Positions 26,720-35,706 of a stretch of DNA of 55,015 bases are shown piece after piece. The notes under the pieces are model-generated. The model was not told the origin of the DNA, searched no databases, and saw nothing but the letters and a program-made list of their open reading frames with translations. The DNA comes from Sphingobacterium sp. (GTDB lineage: Bacteria > Bacteroidota > Bacteroidia > Sphingobacteriales > Sphingobacteriaceae): contig JALAGS010000034.1 of NCBI GenBank assembly GCA_022712315.1, positions 1 to 55,015 of the forward strand, read 5' to 3'. The number at the start of each line of letters is the position of its first letter. Positions within the stretch are counted from its first letter, which is position 1. A program made the translations under genes and the position numbers.

Positions 26720-28536
26720 TGAAAATTAAAGCCGTGATACGTATTTTCATGCTCTTATTTCTTCTTTTATGGAAGAAGCAAGGCTTGGAGGCCGCTCCTA
26801 TTACTATTTCGCTTGGTGCTAAGGAGAACTACGTAATACATTATCCCATGTTTCTTGTTGATCCGACACAGCGGATGCATCCAGATCAGGTAGCGAAATC
26901 GCGTTTTGATCAAAGCGAGTTACCTACACTCTCTTTAGGGGTCACGACGGCAGCCGTATGGGTAAAGACCAAGCTAACTAACCATAGTAAACGGACAGCA
27001 TGGAATCTTCAGATCGACTGCCCTCCCATTCTCCAATCTGTAAAGGTATACCGAAGAGAAAATGGAAGGCTCATCGAAGTATTTTCAATTGATGCTGACA
27101 GACCGCGGGTAAAAGAACAAATTAGGGTAAATAACCTACTGGTCCCCTTAAATATTCCTGAAGGCGCAGAAAGTGAATACTATATTCGCGCGACAAGCAA
27201 TAATATATTGCGTTTATCGATGGAGATTATAACTTTACAGCATGCATTCGAAAAGAACTACCTAAATGACCTTCTAAATGGTATTACTTTCGGCATATTA
27301 ATGGCCTTTGCCATTTATAACCTTTTTGTCTATTTGCTTACTCGGGAAACTACCTATATCTTTTATCTCTTTTACATTTTCTTCTGGAGCTTCAATGTTT
27401 TTTTTTACCACGGATACTTACCAGATTTTTTCTCCTCAATGAGTTGGTTGAATAGTGCTGGAACCATTATCGGGTTAGCTAGCTTATTCAGTGTATTTTT
27501 TACCAATTCATTTTTAAAAACAAAAATATATTCTCCTTTCTTTTACAGAGCTGGCAGATTGATGGGGTTATTGTCTTTGATAGTTATCTTTACCGATATC
27601 ATCTATAAAGGTGCCTATGCCTTTTTGATGATTCAATATCTGATGTATCCTTTCTTTATTTACTGGTTCGGCGCTGGATTTGCCTGCTTACGGAAAGGAT
27701 ATAAGCCTTCCATTTACTTTATTCTTGGTTTTGGTAGCCTGATGATGGGCAACGCAATCTACAATCTTAAGGATATCGATATCCTTCCAGAAAATACATT
27801 TACACGTGCCAGCATGCACTGGGGAACTTTACTGGAATCTTTAATTCTATCTTTCGCCCTGGCGGATAGGCTTAACTTCTATCAGCGGGAAAAAGAGAAG
27901 ACTCAGCTCAAATCCATCGCTAAAAAGAAGTCTTTTCTGCGCGAGCTTCTGCAAAAACAGGAAAACGAGAAGAAAAGGGTCGCCATGGAACTACACGACA
28001 ACATCGGACAGCAATTGATCTTGATTAAAAATAAAGCATGGCGATTACAACAGTTGAGCGATAAAACTTCAGAGGAAGCGATAGGCAGGACAATCAATCA
28101 TATCGCAGATATTATAACACGAGTAAGAAGTTTGTTGCATCGCCTGAGACCTTATCAAATGGATCTGTTAGGACTTACGGAAAGTATTAATGGTATGTTA
28201 GCGGAAGTATTTTCAAATTATCAATTTGAAAGCGAGCAGGTTGAAAATATCAATAAATTTTTTGATTCGCAGGAATCCATACATATTTTTAGGATTATCC
28301 AAATGCTTGCTGATGCCATTATACTTGCGGTTCCTGAAACGCAGATAAATTACGGTATTATCCAATCCAATGGTAGGATAAGGGTTAATTTTAGCATAGA
28401 AAAAACCAAAAATCACATTACAGTGATACAGGATATTTACAACAGATTGAATCTACTTGATGGCTTTATCGAACTAAAAACGGAACATACTGACACGCAA
28501 ATATCTGTTTGGATACCTTGTAGAAATTTGGGTTAG
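26719..28536 (+). CDS. 7TMR-DISM sensor kinase lacking the ATP-binding boxes
   Basis: A 605-residue paralogue of the kinase at 24333: signal segment, DISMED2-like domain (about 25-175; it contains MFLVDPTQRMHPDQVAKSRF), seven membrane segments (about 185-390) and a HisKA_3 helix with an intact H-box, EKKRVAMELHDNIGQQLIL (His codon at 27994), then RLRPYQMDLLGL. The ATPase region is present in length but not in motif: where the first kinase has ELLNNLIKHAHA this one has MLADAIILAVPE, and the DNGxG and GLGL boxes are missing. It should be able to accept a phosphate but not to bind ATP. It overlaps the regulator gene by 1 nt. Confidence 0.85.
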   Translation: MKIKAVIRIFMLLFLLLWKKQGLEAAPITISLGAKENYVIHYPMFLVDPTQRMHPDQVAKSRFDQSELPTLSLGVTTAAVWVKTKLTNHSKRTAWNLQIDCPPILQSVKVYRRENGRLIEVFSIDADRPRVKEQIRVNNLLVPLNIPEGAESEYYIRATSNNILRLSMEIITLQHAFEKNYLNDLLNGITFGILMAFAIYNLFVYLLTRETTYIFYLFYIFFWSFNVFFYHGYLPDFFSSMSWLNSAGTIIGLASLFSVFFTNSFLKTKIYSPFFYRAGRLMGLLSLIVIFTDIIYKGAYAFLMIQYLMYPFFIYWFGAGFACLRKGYKPSIYFILGFGSLMMGNAIYNLKDIDILPENTFTRASMHWGTLLESLILSFALADRLNFYQREKEKTQLKSIAKKKSFLRELLQKQENEKKRVAMELHDNIGQQLILIKNKAWRLQQLSDKTSEEAIGRTINHIADIITRVRSLLHRLRPYQMDLLGLTESINGMLAEVFSNYQFESEQVENINKFFDSQESIHIFRIIQMLADAIILAVPETQINYGIIQSNGRIRVNFSIEKTKNHITVIQDIYNRLNLLDGFIELKTEHTDTQISVWIPCRNLG

Positions 28537-28675
28537 ATTATACGTTTGCTCGTATTTTCAGAACTTGGTGGCAATTAAAATTTTATTTCAAGTATAAAAT
28601 GAATTTGATTACGTAGTTTATCAGCTAACGATATGGGCATGAGATGGGTTCACTATATAAATTAAATTGTATTAT

Positions 28676-29017
28676 ATGAATAAAAACTTAATATCGCTAG
28701 AGGTGCATCAAGGTATGCCAATCATTGCGCTCGCAATCGTATCACACCAAGGGCCAGCGGATTTGCCCAACAAGGTTCCCGATAGACCGGAAGAACAGTT
28801 ACCGGAAAACGACCCTAATGAAACTCCTGAAGTAGCTGACAAAGAGGACCTGTGATTCGACGAGGAAGTAGGTATTGAAGGAGAAAATGCATTCCCGGGC
28901 ATTAATGAAAAGGAAATCGACCAAGAAATTGGCGAACAAGAGGAGGCTAATGACGCAGAAGGCCTTCCAGTTCAGCCTCCGACAGCTCCTTCTGACGTTG
29001 ATGAAAATATCATTTAA
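28676..29017 (+). pseudogene. Small acidic Pro-rich protein gene with internal TGA
   Basis: From the ATG at 28676 the frame reads 59 codons (LISLEVHQGMPIIALAIV, then PNKVPDRPEEQLPENDPNET) to a TGA at 28853-28855, and continues open in the same frame for 53 more codons (FDEEVGIEGENAFPGINE to ENII) to a TAA at 29015. The acidic, Pro/Glu-rich composition continues across the TGA, so it is one gene with a nonsense codon or a read-through site. A strong terminator follows at 29047. Family not recognised; no signal peptide or lipobox. Confidence 0.55.
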
Positions 29018-29046
29018 GAAAGCTCTCATTATCGGAAAGAAATAGT

Positions 29047-29069
29047 AGGGCTAACATATCGTTAGCCCT
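29047..29069 (+). terminator. Rho-independent-type terminator
   Basis: Perfect 9-bp stem AGGGCTAAC/GTTAGCCCT with a 5-nt loop, 30 bp after the acidic gene. The T run that follows is short. Confidence 0.6.
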
Positions 29070-29219
29070 TTGTGGCTATTGTGCTCTAATTGTCAGTAAC
29101 CGTTATATTAGTCCTATTTCGGATAATTTCTCGGCCCATCCTGAATAGCTTCTCGCCCATTGGAACTACCTGACTTAAGGTATTAAAGAATGAAAATTAT
29201 ATCTTGAGGTGATATGAAG

Positions 29220-29876
29220 TTACTGTATTAAACTTTTTTGAAACGCAAACCGAACAAGGTCGGCTGTATTCTTCGTATTTGTCTTATCGATGAGCTGTTG
29301 TCGGACTCCTTCAACGGTTCGCTTGCTCAGGAAAATCTTATCAGCAATCTCAGCATTTGTTAAACCGTGGGTAATAAGTTCAAGAACATTTAATTCTCTT
29401 TCGGTTATATCATAACGTTGACAGATGATTTCTTTGTCAAGACGCACTGGTTGATTAATATGCCAATTATCCAATAATGACAAGCCAATTGACGTGGATA
29501 AATATCTCTTTCCTTGACAAATCTCAAGTAAACCATTCAGAAGTTCATTATAATCTGATTTTTTTGATAAATAACCTAATGCCCCGGCTTTAAAGGCCTC
29601 CAAGACAGTCGCGTGATCATCAACCATAGATAGAACTGCGATTTTGACATCTGGAAACACGGTCTTTACTTTGGTGATCAATGCAATCCCGTCCATTTCT
29701 GGCATAGTGAAATCAGTAAGGATTAAATCTGGAAGTTCGTTATTTCTAAGGTACTCCAGCGCTTGCATGCCATTATCAACCTCCCCAATCACATTAATAT
29801 CTGCGTGTGAATTAAGTAAAAGCTTTAGGCCGCTACGCACTAGAATATGGTCTTCAACAAGTAATACCTTATACAT
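29220..29876 (-). CDS. Orphan NarL/FixJ-type response regulator
   Basis: A 218-residue regulator starting at 29876 (MYKVLLVEDHILVRSG), which removes a non-homologous extension. The receiver has the acidic pair VEDH, phospho-Asp in LILTDFTMPEMDG and Lys in GYLSKKSDY; the LuxR-type HTH has ITERELNVLELITHGLTNAE and KIFLSKRTVEGVRQQLIDK. No kinase is adjacent; the DISM kinases 700 bp away face the other way and have their own regulator, but cross-talk is possible. Confidence 0.88.
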   Translation of the reverse strand: MYKVLLVEDHILVRSGLKLLLNSHADINVIGEVDNGMQALEYLRNNELPDLILTDFTMPEMDGIALITKVKTVFPDVKIAVLSMVDDHATVLEAFKAGALGYLSKKSDYNELLNGLLEICQGKRYLSTSIGLSLLDNWHINQPVRLDKEIICQRYDITERELNVLELITHGLTNAEIADKIFLSKRTVEGVRQQLIDKTNTKNTADLVRFAFQKSLIQ

Positions 29877-30156
29877 GTAACAAAATTTTATAATAACAGT
29901 CAAATTTTATCCTCAATTTGCTTGCCACTTTCCGAGCGATCTTGCCTAGATTTGCGCTATTAGCATAATAAATTTCTTTTTGTGATTATTACGTATCGGA
30001 TCAGTATTTTTTCATCTATACATTGCAGCATTCCCCTTTATGAAAATTACTGATTTAATTAACAGCTATTTTTCGCGTTCCTCAACAACTTTATTGCTTA
30101 GCTTATCCACCATTTCTGAAATCATCCTAGTCTGGTATGAGGCCTTGAATATAACG

Positions 30157-31071
30157 TCAATTGAATGAATTCCTGAACTCCAGCGGCGAAATATTCGTTT
30201 TTGCTTTAAACAGTTTATTGAATGACTGGGCGTGCTCAAAGCCCAATTCGTAGGCTATTTCACTTATGGTAAGTTCAGTTGTGGAAAGTCTTTCTTTGGC
30301 TTTTGCGATCAATTTTTCATGGATTATCTGCTGAGTGGTTTGTCCTGTAAGCGATTTGAGCAGACCGCGCATGTATTGTGGAGACATATTCAGCTTTTCG
30401 GAGAGAAGCTGCACCGTAGGTAAACCATGCGCCATATCTTTTCCTTCAAAATAATCCGAAAAAAATTTTTCCAGCTTCTCCAAAAACTGATGGTTGGCTT
30501 TCTTACGTGTTATAAACTGGCGCTGATAAAAACGCTCGGTGTAATTAAATAGGGTCTCCAATTGAGAAATGATAATGTTTTGGCTGAACTGATCTAAATT
30601 GCTCTGATATTCGTGCCTAATATTTTCGATTATCTGCTGCATTTTTTGTTCCTCATCTTCGGATAAGAACAGCGCTTCATTAACCGAATAATCAAAAAAT
30701 TCATATCTTTTGATTGAAGTCGAAAGCGCCGTATTCCAGAGAAAGTCCGGATGAATCATCAGCATCCATCCAGACGGATTTTTTCCTTGCTCTTCACGTA
30801 TTACACTTAAAACCTGATGTGGTGCCATGCAGAACATCAATCCTTCATCAAAATCATAATCATTCTGTCCATACCTGTACTTGTGTTCCATGTCACGTTT
30901 TACCGAAATCATATAAAAATCGAAAAGCAGACTCTGTTTTCCGACCTGTGCAGGCTCGGTCATATCTTCAAAATTGATCACACTAATCAGCGGGTGCTTC
31001 GGTCCCGGCAGACCGCGCAGTTTGTGAAAATCGGAAATGGTCTTAATTCGAATCGGCTTATTATCGGACAT
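30157..31071 (-). CDS. AraC-family transcriptional regulator
   Basis: A 304-residue AraC protein with an N-terminal sensor (about 20-170; YDFDEGLMFCMAPHQVLSV) and C-terminal double HTH (about 205-303; LSEKLNMSPQYMRGLLKSL and ISEIAYELGFEHAQSFNKLF). It is of the same type as the AraC at 3.7 kb. It follows the SDR gene on the minus strand in the order SDR then AraC with 46 bp between, so its likely target is that gene or another divergent one; nothing in the sequence decides. Confidence 0.88.
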   Translation of the reverse strand: MSDNKPIRIKTISDFHKLRGLPGPKHPLISVINFEDMTEPAQVGKQSLLFDFYMISVKRDMEHKYRYGQNDYDFDEGLMFCMAPHQVLSVIREEQGKNPSGWMLMIHPDFLWNTALSTSIKRYEFFDYSVNEALFLSEDEEQKMQQIIENIRHEYQSNLDQFSQNIIISQLETLFNYTERFYQRQFITRKKANHQFLEKLEKFFSDYFEGKDMAHGLPTVQLLSEKLNMSPQYMRGLLKSLTGQTTQQIIHEKLIAKAKERLSTTELTISEIAYELGFEHAQSFNKLFKAKTNISPLEFRNSFN

Positions 31072-31117
31072 GGAATGATATGCTTTTATATGTAAAAGAT
31101 AAGAACAAAAATACAGA

Positions 31118-32020
31118 TTATCGGTTATCCGAAAAATAATATGAACCTCTTAGATCTTCCTGCAAAGTAGGATGTAGCGGTTTCCAGTCCAGCACATTCC
31201 TTGTCCATTCACTTGAAGTGGGGTTATCAAGCGCTGCAAAATGCATAAACCAAGAGAAATGCAGCTCCGCTTCCTGTGAATTTATGGAGACCAATGGAAT
31301 AGCCAGACGCTCTGCAATTTCAGAGGCTATATTCTTAAGCTCAATTCCCTCTTCCGCTACTGCATGATATCTGGTTCCACTGGCAAATGGTTTTTCCAGT
31401 GCCAATCGGTAGAGCCTTGCCGCATCCAGCCGATGCACAGCTGGCCAGCGGTTATTTCCGCCGCCAATAACCGCTGAAACTCCTTTTTCCCTTGCTATTT
31501 TGATAAATAGCGGAACAAAACCGATTTTATCTCCTTCACCATGCACAGATGGCGATAATCTAATAACGGCGACACGCACGCCTTTCGCGACCTGATCGTC
31601 CGCGGCATTTTCAGTTGCAATCCGCGGATGCGGGTGATTGACGCTACGGTCCTGCTCAGTTGTGATGCCATCTTTTGAAAAGAGTGCAGTGCCAGAAGTG
31701 ATGATAAAGGGTTTATCCGTTCCGACAAGAGCATCTCCTATTGCTCCGATCACTTCTTTATCCAATTCACACATTTCCTGAAAACGTCCAAAATCATGAA
31801 CAAACCCTAAGTGTATAACAGCATCAGCGGCTTTAGCCCCCAATTTGAGCCGTTCAAAATCAGTAAGGTCACCGTAGTGCACCTCTGATCCTGCTTCAAT
31901 TAATCTCTTGGCGGATGCTTCTGATCTTGCAAGTCCAAGAACCTTGTGACCAGCACCTAATAATTCCTGTACTACAGCTGTTCCTACGAATCCTGTAGCG
32001 CCTGTAACAAATACTTTCAT
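31118..32020 (-). CDS. NAD-dependent epimerase/SDR (extended, atypical)
   Basis: A 300-residue cytoplasmic oxidoreductase with the Rossmann start FVTGATGFVGTAVVQELL, the ADAVIHLGFVHDFG strand and a late AVHRLDAARLY motif. The usual catalytic YxxxK is not clear, which fits the atypical extended SDRs often annotated as NAD-dependent epimerase/dehydratase. Substrate unknown. It is complete, in contrast to the SDR remnant just beyond it. Confidence 0.82.
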   Translation of the reverse strand: MKVFVTGATGFVGTAVVQELLGAGHKVLGLARSEASAKRLIEAGSEVHYGDLTDFERLKLGAKAADAVIHLGFVHDFGRFQEMCELDKEVIGAIGDALVGTDKPFIITSGTALFSKDGITTEQDRSVNHPHPRIATENAADDQVAKGVRVAVIRLSPSVHGEGDKIGFVPLFIKIAREKGVSAVIGGGNNRWPAVHRLDAARLYRLALEKPFASGTRYHAVAEEGIELKNIASEIAERLAIPLVSINSQEAELHFSWFMHFAALDNPTSSEWTRNVLDWKPLHPTLQEDLRGSYYFSDNR

Positions 32021-32125
32021 GTCTAATATTATTTATGAAGCAAAGTTCAGGGTTCGTATAGCGTTAAATGTATCCAAAAATAACTTTGTTGTAGCCAAAA
32101 CTTACAATGTGGCTAAAAGTGATTA

Positions 32126-32345
32126 TTAAATCATCCTGGCTCCTGAGACCTCAATTCTTTGTACGTTTATCCATCCTGCTTCAGCAGTGCAAAGGAAGGA
32201 AACTACGCCACCAATATCCTCAGGTTTGCCTACACGTCCCAGTGCTGTGGTCGTTGCTATTGCATTTCTTGTGGTTGCATCAGATTTGTTAAACCTCTTG
32301 CAAAATCAGTTGCAATAGCGCGGCTTCCGTCCAAATTTCTCCTAT
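32126..32345 (-). pseudogene. C-terminal remnant of a classical SDR, frameshifted
   Basis: Two minus-strand frames together give the C-terminal end of a classical short-chain dehydrogenase: RAIATDFARGLT, then after a frameshift near 32286 TTTALGRVGKPEDIGGVV and INVQRIEVSGARMI before the TAA at 32126. The Rossmann half and the active-site Tyr/Lys are missing. It is joined directly to the sulfatase remnant. Confidence 0.7.
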
Positions 32346-32930
32346 GTCAAAGATCAAGAGCGCAACAAATGCCGCTTTATTTCCTTCGATAGTTATTGAT
32401 TTATTTTTTTCCAAATCTGATAAGGTAACTCCAGCCCCTTGAGCTGTAAGTGCCATTAAAGTATTGCGTGGAATGTTAATCGTTGCAGTTACATCTTTCG
32501 ATAAATGATTTCCTACTGGAGGATTGAGTGCACCATTACTCAGAATTAAAGAGACTTTCTCTTTCGTATCGGTAAGATCCAGATTGAAGTTATATTTTAC
32601 CTGATTTTCCTCCACGCCATTGTAGCGCATAGCCATGTAATTAAAAAATAAGTCGGATGTCATGTCGGCTACAATGTTTTTATTAGCAGAGATAGTTTCT
32701 TTAGGTTTCATACGACCGTTTCGCAGTTCTTGAGCCCCTGATAAATAAAAATTGGGCCACGTAGCAGATTCAGCCTGATACCCCATCTGTTCATACGTAT
32801 CTGCTAACAAGAGCCTTGCTTCAAGATTATTTGGCTCTGCAAACACCACATGGTTGACCAATTCGGCTACCCAGCGGTAGTCTCCCTCAGAGTTTAAGTT
32901 CGCTAGACGGTGTTTTTGGGGGATACACAC
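32340..32930 (-). pseudogene. Fragment of an alkyl/aryl sulfatase (MBL type), C-terminal part
   Basis: The frame matches the middle and C-terminal part of alkylsulfatases: the dimerisation helices (DYRWVAELVNHVVFAEPNN, TYEQMGYQAESATWPNFYL, SGAQELR) and the SCP2-like domain (LFFNYMAMRYNGV, KYNFNLDLTDTKEKVSLIL). The catalytic metallo-beta-lactamase half (about 350 residues) is absent, and the normal C-terminus is replaced after GNKAAFVALL by SDR-derived sequence. It cannot be an active sulfatase. Confidence 0.75.
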
Positions 32931-33006
32931 TTTTGATTACTGACATCGTATTGTCACAAACCAGCTTTAAATTTGCCTCATGACAATTTTATTAAACAAT
33001 AAAAAC

Positions 33007-33972
33007 ATGAGCGACATAACATCCGGTGCAGCATCCGAATCAGATCGAATTCCAAAGCCTACGCTGATTTCAGTTAATAATGTGGTATTAGAAGTATTTG
33101 AAGCAGGAAGACAAAATTCGGGGAAACCGATTATTCTCTGTCACGGTTTTCCGGAACACGCATTTTCCTGGCGTTATCAGATACCAGCTCTGGTCGCTGC
33201 AGGTTACCACGTAATTGTCCCCAATCAACGTGGCTATGGTAACTCATCCTGCCCGACCGAAGTAACGGATTATGATATAAAGCACTTGACGGCTGACCTT
33301 GTCGCGCTACTTGATCATTACGGATACGAGAATGCCACCTTCGTCGGTCATGACTGGGGTGCCAATGTGGTATGGAATCTAGCTCTATTGTATCCTGAAC
33401 GGGTAAATAAAATAATAAACTTAGCGCTGCCTTATCAGGATCGCGGAGAACGACCATGGATTGAATTGATGGAAATCCTATTTGGAGAAGACTTCTACTT
33501 TTTCATTTCAATAGGCAAACCGGAATTGCAGATGCTATAATGAATGAAAACGTACACCAGTTCCTGCGTAACATATTTCGCAAAGATATCCCTCCCGCTC
33601 CCCCTGCTCCCGGCATGCTAATGATCAATCTCGCAAGAGCAGTAGAACCCGTTGGGAAGCCTTTAATGGACGAAACCGAACTGTCTGTATTTTGTTTCGG
33701 CCTTTGAATTATCTGGGTTTACCGGAGCCATAAACTGGTACAGAAACCTTGATCGAAACTGGCACCTGATGGCGGATATCAAGCCGCTCATTCATCAACC
33801 GACGCTGATGATATACGGAGAACAGGATACGATTCCAAAATCTGAAAATCTTAAAAATATAGTTTCCAATCTGGATATTGTCAGTCTGGATTGTGGTCAC
33901 TGGATTCAACAGGAAAAACCGGAGGAAACAAACCGCACAATTTTAAAATGGTTAGCCCAACAAAATGCATAA
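33007..33972 (+). pseudogene. Epoxide-hydrolase-like alpha/beta hydrolase with two frameshifts
   Basis: The start at 33007 (MSDITSGAASESDRIPKPT) leads into a clear alpha/beta hydrolase: ILCHGFPEHAFSWRYQIP, the nucleophile elbow FVGHDWGANVVWN (Asp) and LYPERVNKIINLALP. The frame stops at 33538; the coding continues in another frame (ENVHQFLRNIFRKDIPP) to about 33699, and then returns to the first frame (SGFTGAINWYRNLDRNW, LMIYGEQDTIPK, LDCGHWIQQEKPEETN) to the TAA at 33970. One base appears to be lost near 33538 and one gained in the T run near 33698. It is a broken gene or a sequencing artefact; the full protein would be about 320 residues. Confidence 0.75.
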
Positions 33973-34546
33973 TAAGGATATAGATACCTATTGTCCGCAA
34001 AGCCAAACAGATTGGAGACAATGATTGGATGAAAACCATCTGTCCAAACAGTCAGTTTGGCTTGTCTTTTATACAAAAAAATCGAATATTCCTTCAATAA
34101 GTTGGAGTGAGGCCGTTGACGAAGCGCCTTGCTTCGGCTGGATTGACAGCACAAGAAAGACGATTGACGATTCCTCTTACATGCAATTTTTTACCAAACG
34201 CAAACCGAAAAGCAACTGGTCAAAAATCAACAAAGAAAAAGTTAAACAACTCAGTGAAAGTGGGCGATTGACAGAGGCGGGTTTAGCATGCGTGGAAGTT
34301 GCAAAACAAAATGGATCATGGACAATTTTAGATGAAGTTGAAGATCTGATCATTCCAAATGACTTAGAAATTGCTTTCGAAAAACATACTGGCTCGAGAG
34401 ATTATTTTCTAAGTCTGAGCAAATCAACAAGAAAAATAATATTGGGCTGGATTATCCTCGTCAGAAAACCGGAAACTAGCCAAAAGCGCATAGCTGAGGT
34501 TGTAGAAAGTGCAGTACTACATCTAAAACCAAGACATTTACGATAG
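33965..34546 (+). pseudogene. YdeI-family protein gene with TGA at a Trp position
   Basis: From the ATG at 33965 the frame reads YCPQSQTDWRQ, a TGA at 34022-34024, then LDENHLSKQSVWLVFYTKK and the family motif EAVDEAPCFGWIDS, RRKPKSNWSKINKEKV-like and the C-terminal helix region. Family members have Trp at this spot (WRQW-type), so this is a TGG to TGA change. The rest is intact to 34546. YdeI/OmpD-associated proteins are small cytoplasmic proteins, some called bacteriocin-protection proteins, without a proven reaction. An internal start at 34025 would lose the N-terminal 20 residues. Confidence 0.75.
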
Positions 34547-34704
34547 AAAAACACGTAATCTGTGGGATTTACACACATCGTTTCACTAATATAACTGACA
34601 GTCAATCCAATAATTTTGACCTTAATTCCCTCTCTGCTCGGGCCATACATATCATCGACATTGTCCCGGGATTTGATGCAGATAAATTAGACGCAATCAA
34701 AATA

Positions 34705-35529
34705 TCAATATCTTGCTGTAAGTATCTTTTTTTTCATAGCTCTAGGACCACCTTTCATGATTGCTTGATATGAAGAAGTAAAGGCAGACAAACTTTTATA
34801 TCCGACCATATATGCTATTTCTGTAAGGGTAAATTTCTTTTGATCAATCATTTCGATACTTTTTAAAATCCTAATGAGCTGGTGGTATTTTTGAACTGTA
34901 ATACCAGTTTCCGCCTTAAAGATTCGTTGAAGACTACGTGCTGAAATAGCGGCTTTTCTAGCTAACATTTCTATATCAATTGCGTATTTAAAATTATTAT
35001 TGATCTCCTCACAGATTGGAATCAGTTTTTCGTTTGATGGTATAGGAATTTGTAGGTTGTGATTTTCAGAACAAAAGTTAGGTAAACAATTCAATATTGC
35101 CTGCAAAAAATGATATTGTTCTTTGTTTTCTTCAAAATTTTGGCTCCATTTAGAAGCATAACCTAACATCTCACGCATTACGGTAGGCACTGCAAATACG
35201 TGTACGGATCGGAAAAAGTCGATTTCGGGCACATTTGCATATAGTATAACCATTAAATCGACATGTTCTGCTTCCGAACGCGATTTGTGTTTTACTTTGG
35301 AAGGTATCCAAATGACATGATTCTGAGGAACCAGGTATATGCTGTTTTCAATATAAAAATATTGATACCCTTGGGAAACAAAGCTTAATTGGCCTCGAGC
35401 ATGTACATGTTCATAATTATCATGTGTCCAGTTATTTTCATACCATACATAAGCATCTAAATTTATTGGATCTGAAAACTCTCCCTTCTTTCGTTCAATT
35501 AAGCCACATTTATTCTTGTCGTTTTGCAT
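34705..35529 (-). CDS. AraC-family transcriptional regulator
   Basis: A 274-residue AraC protein with an N-terminal cupin sensor (HDNYEHVHARGQLSFVSQGY, VPQNHVIWIPSKVKHKS) and C-terminal HTH pair (about 175-272; MLARKAAISARSLQRIFKAE and LTEIAYMVGYKSLSAFTSSY). The HxHARGQL cupin motif puts it with the group whose sensor binds small molecules at a metal-like site. It is divergent from the dapB-like gene. Confidence 0.87.
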   Translation of the reverse strand: MQNDKNKCGLIERKKGEFSDPINLDAYVWYENNWTHDNYEHVHARGQLSFVSQGYQYFYIENSIYLVPQNHVIWIPSKVKHKSRSEAEHVDLMVILYANVPEIDFFRSVHVFAVPTVMREMLGYASKWSQNFEENKEQYHFLQAILNCLPNFCSENHNLQIPIPSNEKLIPICEEINNNFKYAIDIEMLARKAAISARSLQRIFKAETGITVQKYHQLIRILKSIEMIDQKKFTLTEIAYMVGYKSLSAFTSSYQAIMKGGPRAMKKKILTARY

Positions 35530-35599
35530 ATAGTTATTGGCAAATTTAATAAAAAAACATATGCTAACTTTATACTATCATTTAACAATATCGGTAGGA

Positions 35600-35689
35600 A
35601 TGAAAAAAATGAACATGGTAGCACCTGGTCACTCATCTATACCGGAAAATTGATCTGTAGAAATACAGGTTGTATTTGAAGTAGAATAA
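35600..35689 (+). other. Short ORF with internal TGA
   Basis: From the ATG at 35600 the frame reads MKKMNMVAPGHSSIPEN, a TGA at 35651-35653, then SVEIQVVFEVE and TAA. The whole is 29 codons. It may be a remnant or a chance frame; noted because the TGA again is followed by an open, protein-like stretch. Confidence 0.25.
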
Positions 35690-35706
35690 ATAAAATAGAA
35701 ATTAGT

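Noticed and set aside
28624..29066. 11-bp inverted pair GCTAACGATAT/ATATCGTTAGC flanking the acidic gene
   Set aside because: The right copy is part of the terminator stem; one 11-bp match in A/T-rich DNA is weak evidence for a mobile unit, and no target duplication is seen.
29220..29876. Orphan response regulator as part of the DISM kinase operon
   Set aside because: It is on the opposite strand behind a terminator, and the kinases have their own complete regulator; a link is possible but not supported by the sequence.
30040..30168. 42-codon plus-strand frame between the orphan regulator and AraC genes
   Set aside because: Overlaps the 3' end of the AraC gene and resembles no known protein; too short to support.
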